Of a stretch of 64,000 nucleotides of DNA, positions 42,986 through 50,670 are shown piece by piece (within the stretch, counting starts at the first letter, position 1; every line of letters begins with the position of its first letter). Origin of the DNA: Planctomycetota bacterium. Lineage in GTDB: Bacteria; Planctomycetota; Planctomycetia; Pirellulales; Pirellulaceae. The notes under the pieces were generated by a model that saw only the letters and a list, made by a program, of their open reading frames with translations, searched no databases and was not told the origin of the DNA. Both the position numbers and the translations under genes were made by a program. The DNA lies in contig VGZA01000019.1 in assembly GCA_016872775.1 (NCBI GenBank), positions 1 to 64,000 of the forward strand. The letters are read 5' to 3'.

Positions 42986-43489
42986 GTGGCGGGTCAAGGT
43001 TATCTGGTCCTAATCGATCGCGAGGACGCGAAAAAACTGTTTTCTCAAAAGGAACCCGATTATATCCGCAATTTCGTGGATCAGTTGACGCAGTCGAAGC
43101 AGTACCGCGCCGCACAGAAAGTGCTCGACCTGACGGAACATTGGGACGGTATTCACCGCTGCCTGACCGATGGCTCACTCGATCCCGACGGTGGGGAACC
43201 GCCTCTGAATCACGCGATCCTGGGCGGCAAGCGGCTCGCCAACACCCAGGAATTTGTGCTGTCCTTTGTCCGGCCGGATATGACACCCTACGTGGCCGAA
43301 GCGTTGGGCGACGTGCGCTACGACGATTTTCACAAGAAGTATCAGGCAATCTCCCCGGCCGATTATGGTCGCCCGTTAGGCGAAAAGGATTTCGAGAATA
43401 TCTGGGTCGCTTTCCAACAGGTCGTGGACTTTTACGAATCCGGCGCGCAGGAACTCAGCGCCATCGCCTTTGCCGCACGCTGGAGATAA
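42986..43489 (+). CDS. DUF1877 (YfbM-like) protein
   Basis: A 167-residue protein matching DUF1877. It has VLDLTEHWDGIHRCLTDGS, then the HAILGGKRL motif, VAEALGDV and a final YDDFHKKY...VAFQQVVDFYESGA helix. The role of the family is unknown. The GTG start is backed by a strong aaggag at 42969-42974. Its stop lies two bases before the apparent tyrS start, so tyrS translation probably depends on it. Confidence 0.85.
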   Translation: MAGQGYLVLIDREDAKKLFSQKEPDYIRNFVDQLTQSKQYRAAQKVLDLTEHWDGIHRCLTDGSLDPDGGEPPLNHAILGGKRLANTQEFVLSFVRPDMTPYVAEALGDVRYDDFHKKYQAISPADYGRPLGEKDFENIWVAFQQVVDFYESGAQELSAIAFAARWR

Positions 43490-43491
43490 CT

Positions 43492-44796
43492 CTGAACGCC
43501 GATATTTTCGCGGAATTGGGCTGGCGGGGTCTGATTCACCAGACCACCGATGATGCCGGACTCGCGGTATCCCTCGCCGCGCGCAGCTGGACCGTCTACG
43601 CCGGTTTTGACCCGACGGCGGACAGTCTGCACGTCGGAAGTCTGATGCCGTTGCTCGCGCTCCGCCGCTTCCAGAAAGCGGGTCACGCTCCGATCGCGGT
43701 GCTGGGGGGCGCCACCGGCATGATCGGCGACCCCAGTGGCAAGAGCAAAGAGCGCAATCTGTTGTCGATGGAGCAGCTGCGACATAACCAGCAGGGTATC
43801 GATCGTCAGATCCGCTCGATCCTGGACGATACGGGGCCGCACGCCGCACGCGTCGTCAACAATTTCGACTGGACCGCACCCTGGAGCTATCTGGAGTTTC
43901 TCCGCGATATCGGAAAGCACTTTCCGCTCAGCCTGATGCTTGCGAAAGATTCGGTCAGCACGCGCCTGGCACGCGAGGAGAGCGGCATCAGCTATACCGA
44001 ATTCAGCTACATGCTGCTGCAAGCCTTTGATTTTGTTCATCTGCGACGGGAATACGGCTGCGAACTGCAGATCGGCGGCAGCGATCAATGGGGGAACATC
44101 ACCGCGGGAATCGAATTGGGGCGCCGGATGGATGGTCGGGCGCTGTACGGCATGACATTTCCCCTGTTGTTGACCAGCGAAGGCCAGAAAATGGGGAAAA
44201 CGGAAAAAGGCACGATCTGGCTCGCCGCGGAAAAAACCAGTCCGTACCAGTTTTACCAGTACTGGATCAACGTGGCCGACGCCGACGCGGGAATGTGCCT
44301 GCGGTTCCTTACCGAACTTGACCGCGACGAGATCGAGTCGCTGGACGGTGCCCGCCAATCGCATCCGGAACAACGCCGCAGCCAGCAGCGGCTGGCCGAG
44401 TGCCTGACGCAGACCATTCACGGATGGAGTGGCCTGTCGGCGGCCCAACAGGCGACTCAAATCCTGTTCGGCGGTGAAATCCAGGGGCTGCAGGAACGTG
44501 AACTTCTGGAAATTTTCGCCGATGTCCCCAGTCGGTCGGTGGCCCGCTCGTTGCTCGAAGGCGGTTGGGGACTGGTCGAAGCACTGGTCGAATCGGGCCT
44601 CAGTAAATCCAAAGGTGAAGCGCGCCGGACGATCGAGCAGGGCGGGGCGTACATCAACAATCGGCGCTGCGCGGACACCGCGCGCAAACTCGACAAAAAC
44701 GACCTGGCCGGCCCGACGGTCCTGGTGCTGCGCACCGGAAAGAAGAACTACGCATTGTTGCGGTTCGATGCCGGTTCACCCCCGTCCGCGTCTTGA
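43492..44796 (+). CDS. tyrS: tyrosyl-tRNA synthetase, probable CTG start
   Basis: A 434-residue class I synthetase. The N-terminus NADIFAELGWRGLIHQTTDD aligns with the usual TyrRS start. The HIGH-type motif is SLHVGSLMPL, the tyrosine site GGSDQWGNI, the KMSKS loop QKMGKTEKG, and an S4-like RNA-binding domain ends the protein (LSKSKGEARRTIEQGGAYIN). No ATG, GTG or TTG lies in frame for over 300 bases upstream of the conserved start. CTG 43492 sits 6 bases after GGAG (43482-43485), so CTG is the best start. TTG 43516 is the alternative but would remove eight conserved residues. Translation is probably coupled to the DUF1877 gene. Confidence 0.92.
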   Translation: MNADIFAELGWRGLIHQTTDDAGLAVSLAARSWTVYAGFDPTADSLHVGSLMPLLALRRFQKAGHAPIAVLGGATGMIGDPSGKSKERNLLSMEQLRHNQQGIDRQIRSILDDTGPHAARVVNNFDWTAPWSYLEFLRDIGKHFPLSLMLAKDSVSTRLAREESGISYTEFSYMLLQAFDFVHLRREYGCELQIGGSDQWGNITAGIELGRRMDGRALYGMTFPLLLTSEGQKMGKTEKGTIWLAAEKTSPYQFYQYWINVADADAGMCLRFLTELDRDEIESLDGARQSHPEQRRSQQRLAECLTQTIHGWSGLSAAQQATQILFGGEIQGLQERELLEIFADVPSRSVARSLLEGGWGLVEALVESGLSKSKGEARRTIEQGGAYINNRRCADTARKLDKNDLAGPTVLVLRTGKKNYALLRFDAGSPPSAS

Positions 44797-44873
44797 TTCG
44801 GCACGATGCTCGCCGCCTGATCCCGCAAGCGACCGGCCGACCGCTGGCATAGCCGTCACGAGGAGCATTTTTC

Positions 44874-45500
44874 ATGAGGTTAGAGATCGACCCGCACCCC
44901 TGCCTCGATGCCTGCTGGTTTGTCACGCATTTTGACCGGCCCCTCGGCGAGTGCGCGGATTCGACCGAATTGGCGGCGTTGCGCGAGCGGAGCGGTTCCG
45001 CGCCGTTTACGAGCGGCGATCCGATGCGGGAGAAAGTCCGGGATCTGCTGCGACGCGGTGGATTCAAGCCGACCGGACGTTCCAAGCCGGCGTCCGAATA
45101 TTTGTTAAAAGTAACGGAGGCAGGCCCCTTGCCGGTGATCAACCTCGCGGTGGACGTCTGCAACATCGTGTCGCTGCACAGTGGCCTGCCGATCAGTGTC
45201 ATCGACCTCGAAAAAGCCTCGCCGCCATTGCGCATCGGGCTGGCACCGGCCGGTGCCCACTATACGTTCAACGCCTCGGGGCAGACGATCGACCTGGCGG
45301 GATTGCTTTGCCTGTTCGACGCGACCGGGCCTTGCGCGAATGGCGTGAAAGATGCGCAGCGTACCAAGACCGACGCAGCAACCCGGCAGACGTTGTCGAT
45401 CGTCTGGGGGACGACCGAGTTGCCTGGACTTGCGGCAAATGTGGGCCGCTGGTATCGGGAATTGTTACAGCGGGAGGGCGCCGTCGTCCAGATCTATTGA
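44874..45500 (+). CDS. B3/B4 tRNA-binding-domain protein
   Basis: A 208-residue protein consisting of a B3/B4 domain, the editing-site module of the PheRS beta subunit also found as free proteins. Typical are PVINLAVDVCNIVSLHSGLPISVIDL and the end RQTLSIVWGTTELPG. Free B3/B4 proteins are thought to edit or bind mischarged tRNA or amino acids, but this is not proved. The gaggag before ATG 44874 is a good ribosome-binding site. Its position 77 bases after tyrS would fit a role in translation quality control (inference). Confidence 0.85.
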   Translation: MRLEIDPHPCLDACWFVTHFDRPLGECADSTELAALRERSGSAPFTSGDPMREKVRDLLRRGGFKPTGRSKPASEYLLKVTEAGPLPVINLAVDVCNIVSLHSGLPISVIDLEKASPPLRIGLAPAGAHYTFNASGQTIDLAGLLCLFDATGPCANGVKDAQRTKTDAATRQTLSIVWGTTELPGLAANVGRWYRELLQREGAVVQIY

Positions 45501-45667
45501 AATGGCGGCTTGAATCGGTCAACATTGCCACTCGCGACTCCGCCGCGGCAATTCGATCCAGACGCCGACCGGAGATGCGCATTGCGCGCGGCATGTGGCC
45601 GTAGCGACCGATGGCAAGATACCGCCACCGATTTGACTTCCGAATTATCCTCGTTGGAGACCGACTG

Positions 45668-46108
45668 ATGAGCCCCGAGCAGAATGCGATTAATCTGGGA
45701 ATCACCTTTCCCAAAAAAGACAAAGGCTACCTCAATCTCTGCGTGCGGTCCGGCAATCTGTTGCTGACCTCCGGGCACGTCAGTGACATGAAAGGCAAGC
45801 TGGGAGCCGGCCTGACGGTGGAGCAAGGGTATCAGGCTGCCCGGGAATGCGCCGTGAAAATTCTGCAGTCGGTGCACCAGACCCACGGCACGCTGGATGG
45901 GCTTCGCGTTCTGCGGCTCCTGGGCTGCGTCAATTCGACGGGCGACTTTACCGATCAGCATCTGGTCGTCAATGGAGCGTCCGATCTGCTGCACCAGATT
46001 TTCGGTAAGGATGGCGATGGCTACCATGCGCGGAGCGCGCTTGGCTATGCTTCGTTACCCACGGGAGTCGCGGTCGAGGTCGAAGCGATCCTGGAGGTGA
46101 TTACTTAG
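45668..46108 (+). CDS. RidA/YjgF-family protein
   Basis: A 146-residue member of the YjgF/YER057c/UK114 superfamily, of the shorter-lineage type with EQNAINLGITFPKK, NLLLTSGHVS, and the end ARSALGYASLPTGVAVEVEAILEV. The catalytic Arg of true RidA enamine deaminases (R-x-C-V near the end) is not evident: ARSALGYASLP occupies that region. So it belongs to a subfamily of uncertain activity. The ATG at 45668 starts the conserved part; the frame opens at 45611. It is followed by a strong terminator. Confidence 0.85.
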   Translation: MSPEQNAINLGITFPKKDKGYLNLCVRSGNLLLTSGHVSDMKGKLGAGLTVEQGYQAARECAVKILQSVHQTHGTLDGLRVLRLLGCVNSTGDFTDQHLVVNGASDLLHQIFGKDGDGYHARSALGYASLPTGVAVEVEAILEVIT

Positions 46109-46127
46109 CGTTCCGGTCGGAAAATGC

Positions 46128-46159
46128 AAAAAGCCCTCGACGTATCGTCGAGAGCTTTT
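46128..46159. terminator. bidirectional terminator
   Basis: AAAAGC-C-CTCGACG and CGTCGAG-A-GCTTTT pair around a TAT loop. The A run at the left and T run at the right make it act on both strands. It ends the RidA gene (plus) and the cysteine-rich gene (minus). Confidence 0.9.
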
Positions 46160-46230
46160 GTATGCGGGCAGATAAACCGCTGGCCGTTGCGGCGGCCAAG
46201 CGGTTTGATTGCCTGTTGGCCAAACCGCGA

Positions 46231-46764
46231 CTAGGCAGCGCAGGTCGGCTCAGCGCCGCACTTCGGAGCGCAGCCGTTCGACTTGCAGCAGCGAGGCTGA
46301 CGGCTGCATTTCTGCTTGCAGCAACGGGGCTCACGGCAGCACTTCTTGGCTTCGCAACCGCAGCTGGGAGCGGCGGCGCAAGTCGCTTCGCAACCACCGC
46401 GTTTGCCGCAATGGTTGTGGCAGCAACGATTATGATCGTGGCAGCGCTTCTCACGGCAGCAACGCGGTTCGCGGCAGCACTTCTTGGCTTCGCAACCGCA
46501 GCTCGGGGCGGCCGCTGCACAGGTCGGGGCGGCCGCTGCGTCACCACCGCATTTCGACGCGCAGCACCGCTGCTTGCAGCATCGGGGTTCGCGGCAGCAT
46601 CGAGGTTCACGGCAGCTCTTCACTTTGCAGCAGTTGGACGCGGCACCGCAGCTGGGCTCACAACCACAGCCGCCCAAAATGCCCATGGCATTGGCGCTGG
46701 TCGCACTGGCCAGATACACCAAGCCGGCAGCCAACACGGCGGTCAAAATCGTACGATTCTTCAT
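46231..46764 (-). CDS. cysteine-rich secreted repeat protein
   Basis: A 177-residue protein with a signal peptide (about residues 1-26, ending SANA). The mature part has 38 cysteines, mostly as CC pairs in repeated REPRCC units, together with CEAKKCCREPRCC and HDHNRCCHNHCG. Arg and Lys are abundant and hydrophobic residues few. This resembles metal-binding or heavily disulfide-linked envelope proteins. Planctomycete cell walls are known to contain cysteine-rich proteins, but I cannot assign it to a named family. ATG 46764 is chosen because gaggag lies upstream. It has its own terminator. Confidence 0.75.
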   Translation of the reverse strand: MKNRTILTAVLAAGLVYLASATSANAMGILGGCGCEPSCGAASNCCKVKSCREPRCCREPRCCKQRCCASKCGGDAAAAPTCAAAAPSCGCEAKKCCREPRCCREKRCHDHNRCCHNHCGKRGGCEATCAAAPSCGCEAKKCCREPRCCKQKCSRQPRCCKSNGCAPKCGAEPTCAA

Positions 46765-46779
46765 TGGAGGGCTCCTCAC

Positions 46780-47109
46780 TTCCGAAAACGCAGTTTGATG
46801 AAACTACCCATTCACCGGACCGCTGGCCCCGACCACGACTTCTGTTTGGATTTCGGCGGCTCTTGGCGGACGTCAAGTGAAACGGCCAGCAAGAAATTTG
46901 CTGACTTCAAGAACCGTTATCGTCGGCCCAGACTTCCGGCCTTCACCAGACCATTCCAATGTCGCTGAATTTCCTGGTTTACCAGTCCACCTAGGCGATC
47001 TGGCGGGAAATTGACGGCCTTACCGGCATTAAGGTTCCGGTCGTGACGACTTGGAAAGCTATCCGATCTGCATTCTGTGGCGGAGGGCGACGGGCAGGAA
47101 TCGTCCGCG
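46780..47109. other. intergenic region without recognised gene
   Basis: The 330 bases between the cysteine-rich gene and the end of the DUF1080 gene hold the promoter of the former. On the minus strand a short frame around 46917-47020 (FPPDRLGGLVNQEIQRHW) looks protein-like but matches nothing I know. Confidence 0.4.
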
Positions 47110-47826
47110 TCACCTGGATAGGTCTTTGATGCGGATTTTTCGAAAATCGACCCGATCGCCATGTCCGAGGAAGGCGACATGACCTTTGGTTCGCCGAATT
47201 CCCGGGTGATCTTGACCATCGAGAGGCTTGGGGGTGCTTGCCGCGTCAAGGTCGGCGTCGACGATCACATTGCCGTTCAGAACCACCCGAATGCGTCGAT
47301 CTTTGACCGTGACCTCCTGCGAATTCCATTCTCCCAGCGGTTTAAGAAACTCCCGGCGGGCAGGGACGACGCCATATACCGAACCGTGGTATTGGTACGG
47401 CTGCAGTTCTTTGTATTTTTCCGCCGAATTATCCAGAATCTGCAGTTCGATCCCGTCCAGGTGAAGGTTGCCCTTGGCGACATTCGGGCAGCGGATGCCG
47501 AGTCCGTTATTTGCGCCGGCGGTGAGGCGGAATTCGAAGCGGAAGACGAAATTGGAATATTCTTTTTCCGTCAGCAGGTTCCCGGCCGCGCCCGGGATGA
47601 CGCTGATCGCGCCGTCCTCGATGCGATGACTGTCCACCGCCCCGATCCAGCCTTGAAGCGTCTTTCCATCAAAAAGACTGACAAATCCTTCGTCTTCGAC
47701 GGCCGGGCAACGGTGTTCCGTCAGGGCCAGAACCAGGGCGATGGCGACTAGTGGTACCGCGCGCCGACTGTACCTGGACAGAAGGGCGACCCAATCGACG
47801 CGCGAAGTGCTTACGACGGCAGTCAT
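47110..47826 (-). CDS. DUF1080 (3-keto-disaccharide hydrolase) domain protein
   Basis: A 238-residue exported protein with a signal-like hydrophobic stretch (about residues 20-35). The DUF1080 domain begins GFVSLFDGKTLQGWIG and has the lectin-like jelly roll with FRFEFRLTAGANNGLGIRCP, GIELQILDN, a conserved WNSQEVTVKDRRIRVVLNGN and the end GHVAFLGHGDRVDFRKIRI. The family hydrolyses 3-keto-glycosides in some bacteria and is very abundant in planctomycetes. ATG 47826 has aaggag upstream. The gene stands alone on this strand. Confidence 0.92.
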   Translation of the reverse strand: MTAVVSTSRVDWVALLSRYSRRAVPLVAIALVLALTEHRCPAVEDEGFVSLFDGKTLQGWIGAVDSHRIEDGAISVIPGAAGNLLTEKEYSNFVFRFEFRLTAGANNGLGIRCPNVAKGNLHLDGIELQILDNSAEKYKELQPYQYHGSVYGVVPARREFLKPLGEWNSQEVTVKDRRIRVVLNGNVIVDADLDAASTPKPLDGQDHPGIRRTKGHVAFLGHGDRVDFRKIRIKDLSR

Positions 47827-48059
47827 GGCCGGTGGCTCCTTGAAGGGGCGTGGGAGTATCTCCCTCGAAACGGATTCCCGCAAGCAACCGCCTCGGCGGG
47901 CCTGCCTGCGGTCGCCATTCTATTCCATCCGCGTACGGCGGACAGCCCCGTTCCGGCGTGGAACCGCGTGGAACGGAGGGGCCCTGAACCGCTGGCCATT
48001 GACCTGGGTGTGGGCTTGCGTCAGACTCGCCTTTGCAGCGCGCGGCTGCCCCCTCTCCT

Positions 48060-49079
48060 ATGTTGCATCGCATGCCTTATTCCTCGCTCCGATTGCCGCT
48101 CTTGATCACGGGAATTGCGGGCGTCGCTGGTTATAACGCATTTCGCTTTTTCCGTGACCGGTTTCCCGGAGAGGTGGTAGGCACCCGGCGGGTCGACAAC
48201 TGGCCGTTGTCGGGCGACGGTATCGTTGCCTGTGACATCCACGATCGGGACGGCCTGCGTCGGCTGTTCGATCGTTATCGGTTCCGATCGGTCGTTCATG
48301 CCGAAGGGACGTGCCGCCTGAAGCACTGCGAATACGACCCGGAAATGGCCTGGCAGATCAATGTCGAGGGATTGTCGAATTTACTCGACAATCTCTCTGC
48401 CGACGCGCGGCTGGTTCACTTATCGGTCGACCTGGTTTTTTCCGGATCCGGTTCCGGAAGCCACCGGGAAGACGATCCAACCGACCCTGTGACGGTCTAT
48501 GGCCAGACCATGGTGGAAACGGAGCGGATTCTGGCTCGACGCCGGCCGGACAGCTGCATCCTGAGGATATCCCTGCCTATGGGCATCAGTTTCAATGGCC
48601 ATGCCGGGGCGATTGACTGGATTCAATCGCGGTTTCGCAAACAAAAACCGGCAACCCTCTTCCTCGACGAAGTGCGTTCGCCGACCTACACCGACTGCCT
48701 GAACCTGGTGATCGAGCGGATGCTTGGCACCGATCTTTCGGGCATCTTCCATGCCGGGGGGCCGCGGGCTCTGAGTTTGTATCAGATCGCGCAAATCGTG
48801 AACCGGATTGGCGGATACGATCCGCAACACTTGCGCGGTTGTCCTCGCGCGGAGGCCGGTCCCGTTCCGCCCCGAGCGGGCGATGTTTCGATGGATTCGA
48901 GCAAGTTACGCGACGCATTGGGTGAGCAAATCCTCGATCCATGGCCGCTCGAGGAACTGATGTTTCCGACGCACGCCGATTGGCATCGCGTTCGCGACTG
49001 CGAACCGATCGGTTCCCCGGAGTTGTTAGCGCGGGTACTCTACCGCAACCCGCGACGGGATCGGGGCGCGTTCCCGTAA
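48060..49079 (+). CDS. RmlD-like NAD-dependent sugar reductase/epimerase
   Basis: A protein of about 339 residues with an extended-SDR fold. The cofactor motif is ITGIAGVAGYNA, followed by VVHAEGTCRLKHCE, INVEGLSNLLD, LVHLSVDLVFSG and YGQTMVETERIL (Tyr-x3 region, with Met-Val in place of Ser-Lys, which is unusual). GIFHAGGPRALSLYQIAQ ends the core. It is closest in layout to dTDP-4-dehydrorhamnose reductase and to methionine adenosyltransferase beta-like proteins. The catalytic Lys of the Y-x3-K motif seems to be replaced, so activity should be checked. The start could also be ATG 48072. Confidence 0.75.
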   Translation: MLHRMPYSSLRLPLLITGIAGVAGYNAFRFFRDRFPGEVVGTRRVDNWPLSGDGIVACDIHDRDGLRRLFDRYRFRSVVHAEGTCRLKHCEYDPEMAWQINVEGLSNLLDNLSADARLVHLSVDLVFSGSGSGSHREDDPTDPVTVYGQTMVETERILARRRPDSCILRISLPMGISFNGHAGAIDWIQSRFRKQKPATLFLDEVRSPTYTDCLNLVIERMLGTDLSGIFHAGGPRALSLYQIAQIVNRIGGYDPQHLRGCPRAEAGPVPPRAGDVSMDSSKLRDALGEQILDPWPLEELMFPTHADWHRVRDCEPIGSPELLARVLYRNPRRDRGAFP

Positions 49080-49114
49080 TGGTACGGTCCCAAATCGGCG
49101 CGGCCCAAGATCGA

Positions 49115-49678
49115 TCAAACGATGACGCTCGTCAGCGCCAGGAAATGCGGGTCGTTTCTCACCGGGTCGAAATCCGATTCCACGGGCACCCGATCCCGGT
49201 AATTCGGATCGAGTTCAAACGCCTGGGCCAGGTACATTACCGCCAGTTTGACGTTGCGCGCCAGGCTCCAATAGCAGGCAAGGTTGTAGTGCACAATCGC
49301 TTCGGCCGGATCGATTTCCAGTGCCTCTTCCAGCGACTGAATCGCCTGATCGAGTCGATGGATTCGCTTGTAGCACCAGCCCAACGCGAGCCAGACATGG
49401 ATATTCTCGTGATCAAACTCCAGCGACTGTTTCAGGGGCTCGACCGCTTCCGCATAGCGTTCCATCGAACGGAAGATCTGGCCCTTGAGGTAGCAGGCCT
49501 GGGCGCGTTGGCCAGAAGCGGGCTCGAGGCGGGACAGGGCAAGCAGCGCTTTTTCACCCAGTCGATCGCGGAGAGCCTGATTCAGCGTTGCGAGGTCCGA
49601 AATACCGACCATGAGTTCGAGATAGCCTTCGGCTTCCCGCAACAATTGTTGTCGGCGTAGTCGGCTGTAGTCGGACAC
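49115..49678 (-). CDS. TPR protein
   Basis: A 187-residue cytosolic protein with TPR repeats over residues 60-160: AVEPLKQSLEFDHENIHVWLALGWCYKRIHRLDQAIQSL, EEALEIDPAEAIVHYNLACYW, and LAVMYLAQAFELDPNYRDR. The GTG start at 49678 (VSDYSRLRRQQLLREAEG) is supported by ggag eight bases upstream; the ORF runs open to 49879. The end FDPVRNDPHFLALTSVI is typical of such small planctomycete proteins. It probably mediates protein contacts; no partner is evident. Confidence 0.8.
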   Translation of the reverse strand: MSDYSRLRRQQLLREAEGYLELMVGISDLATLNQALRDRLGEKALLALSRLEPASGQRAQACYLKGQIFRSMERYAEAVEPLKQSLEFDHENIHVWLALGWCYKRIHRLDQAIQSLEEALEIDPAEAIVHYNLACYWSLARNVKLAVMYLAQAFELDPNYRDRVPVESDFDPVRNDPHFLALTSVIV

Positions 49679-50281
49679 GGCGCATCTCCACGGCAAATGC
49701 AACCTCGGTCTTCCCAGAATTCGATCCAATTCCATTCGAGGCGTCAACCCGGGCGGGCTTCTGTGGAAAGTGTATCGCCAGGAGTCGGTTGCGGCTAGTT
49801 CGCTGATGCGGACAAATCGCGAAAACAGCCGTTTCCCCGAGCTTTCGACGACTCTATTCTGGTTCGAGTCGCTGGACATTCAAGGCCCGACGCTGGAATT
49901 AATCGCGGGTCTGATCGGCTCGAATCTCGTTCCGTGTTACTTCACCAAGTGAATTCAAGCCGAGACCGGTACTTCGTCGAGGGCATGGAGTTTCTTTCGA
50001 AATCACCGGCGGAGTCTGCGTAGGGCAACTACTTAAAACCTAGACGACACTCATGGCGGGGGCAAACCGACCGATCCCCGCTTTCTTCGCTCGGCGAATC
50101 CAAATCCGCACTGCGGAAAAAAGACCTTGGTGGAAAGGCCATTCTGGCGTAGCCACGTCGCGACATCTGTTGCAAAAAAGGCACAACATTCCGGACCGAA
50201 GGTTGCTCGAAACAACAGGCCCAACAACGAGTTAGCGACTCACAGCCAGCGATGGTCCTGGAGTTGCGTTTCGCTTTTGCC
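49679..50281. other. intergenic region without recognised gene
   Basis: About 600 bases. Several short ORFs cross it on both strands, none with family features. It should contain the promoter of the TPR gene and that of the small membrane protein. Confidence 0.45.
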
Positions 50282-50575
50282 ATGAAACGGCAACACACCG
50301 AGTCGTCGCCTGGCAGCACTTCGTCTGTTGGGAAGAGGATTCTCGTCGGCCTTATTTTGCTGGCACTCGTCGGCCTCGTGCCCGGACTCTCTTGGGCTGA
50401 CGACGCGTATCGCCCAGGGCCGTCCGAATGGCGGCGAACCGTTCGAGGATGGGAGTCAACCCGCAACTGGTATCCGGCGTCGCAGGAGAGTGCATCGCCG
50501 CATCCTGCTACGGTCGCGGCCTTGATCGGACTGGCGTCGCTGGGTGCCTTGATTGGCTTCAACGATCGACGTTGA
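50282..50575 (+). CDS. small membrane/exported protein, unknown
   Basis: A 97-residue protein with a hydrophobic segment at about residues 20-38 (ILVGLILLALVGLVPGLSWA), which could be a signal peptide, and a second at about 76-90 (VAALIGLASLGALIGF). The middle is Trp- and Arg-rich. It precedes the FecR-like gene by about 95 bases on the same strand and may be its partner. I do not recognise a family. Confidence 0.5.
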   Translation: MKRQHTESSPGSTSSVGKRILVGLILLALVGLVPGLSWADDAYRPGPSEWRRTVRGWESTRNWYPASQESASPHPATVAALIGLASLGALIGFNDRR

Positions 50576-50670
50576 CCGGAATTTTTCCAAAAAATTTGCA
50601 CGGTCGAACCCTGGAAATCGCACCATTTGTCGTAGAGGCGATTGTGTTCCTCGAAGACAAGGACCGTGCG

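Noticed and set aside
42931-43491. Upstream extension of tyrS to ATG 42931
   Set aside because: It would add about 190 residues overlapping the whole DUF1877 gene in another frame; the added part has no resemblance to TyrRS.
46917-47020. Protein-like minus-strand stretch after the DUF1080 gene
   Set aside because: Too short and matching no family known to me; not enough to call a gene relic.
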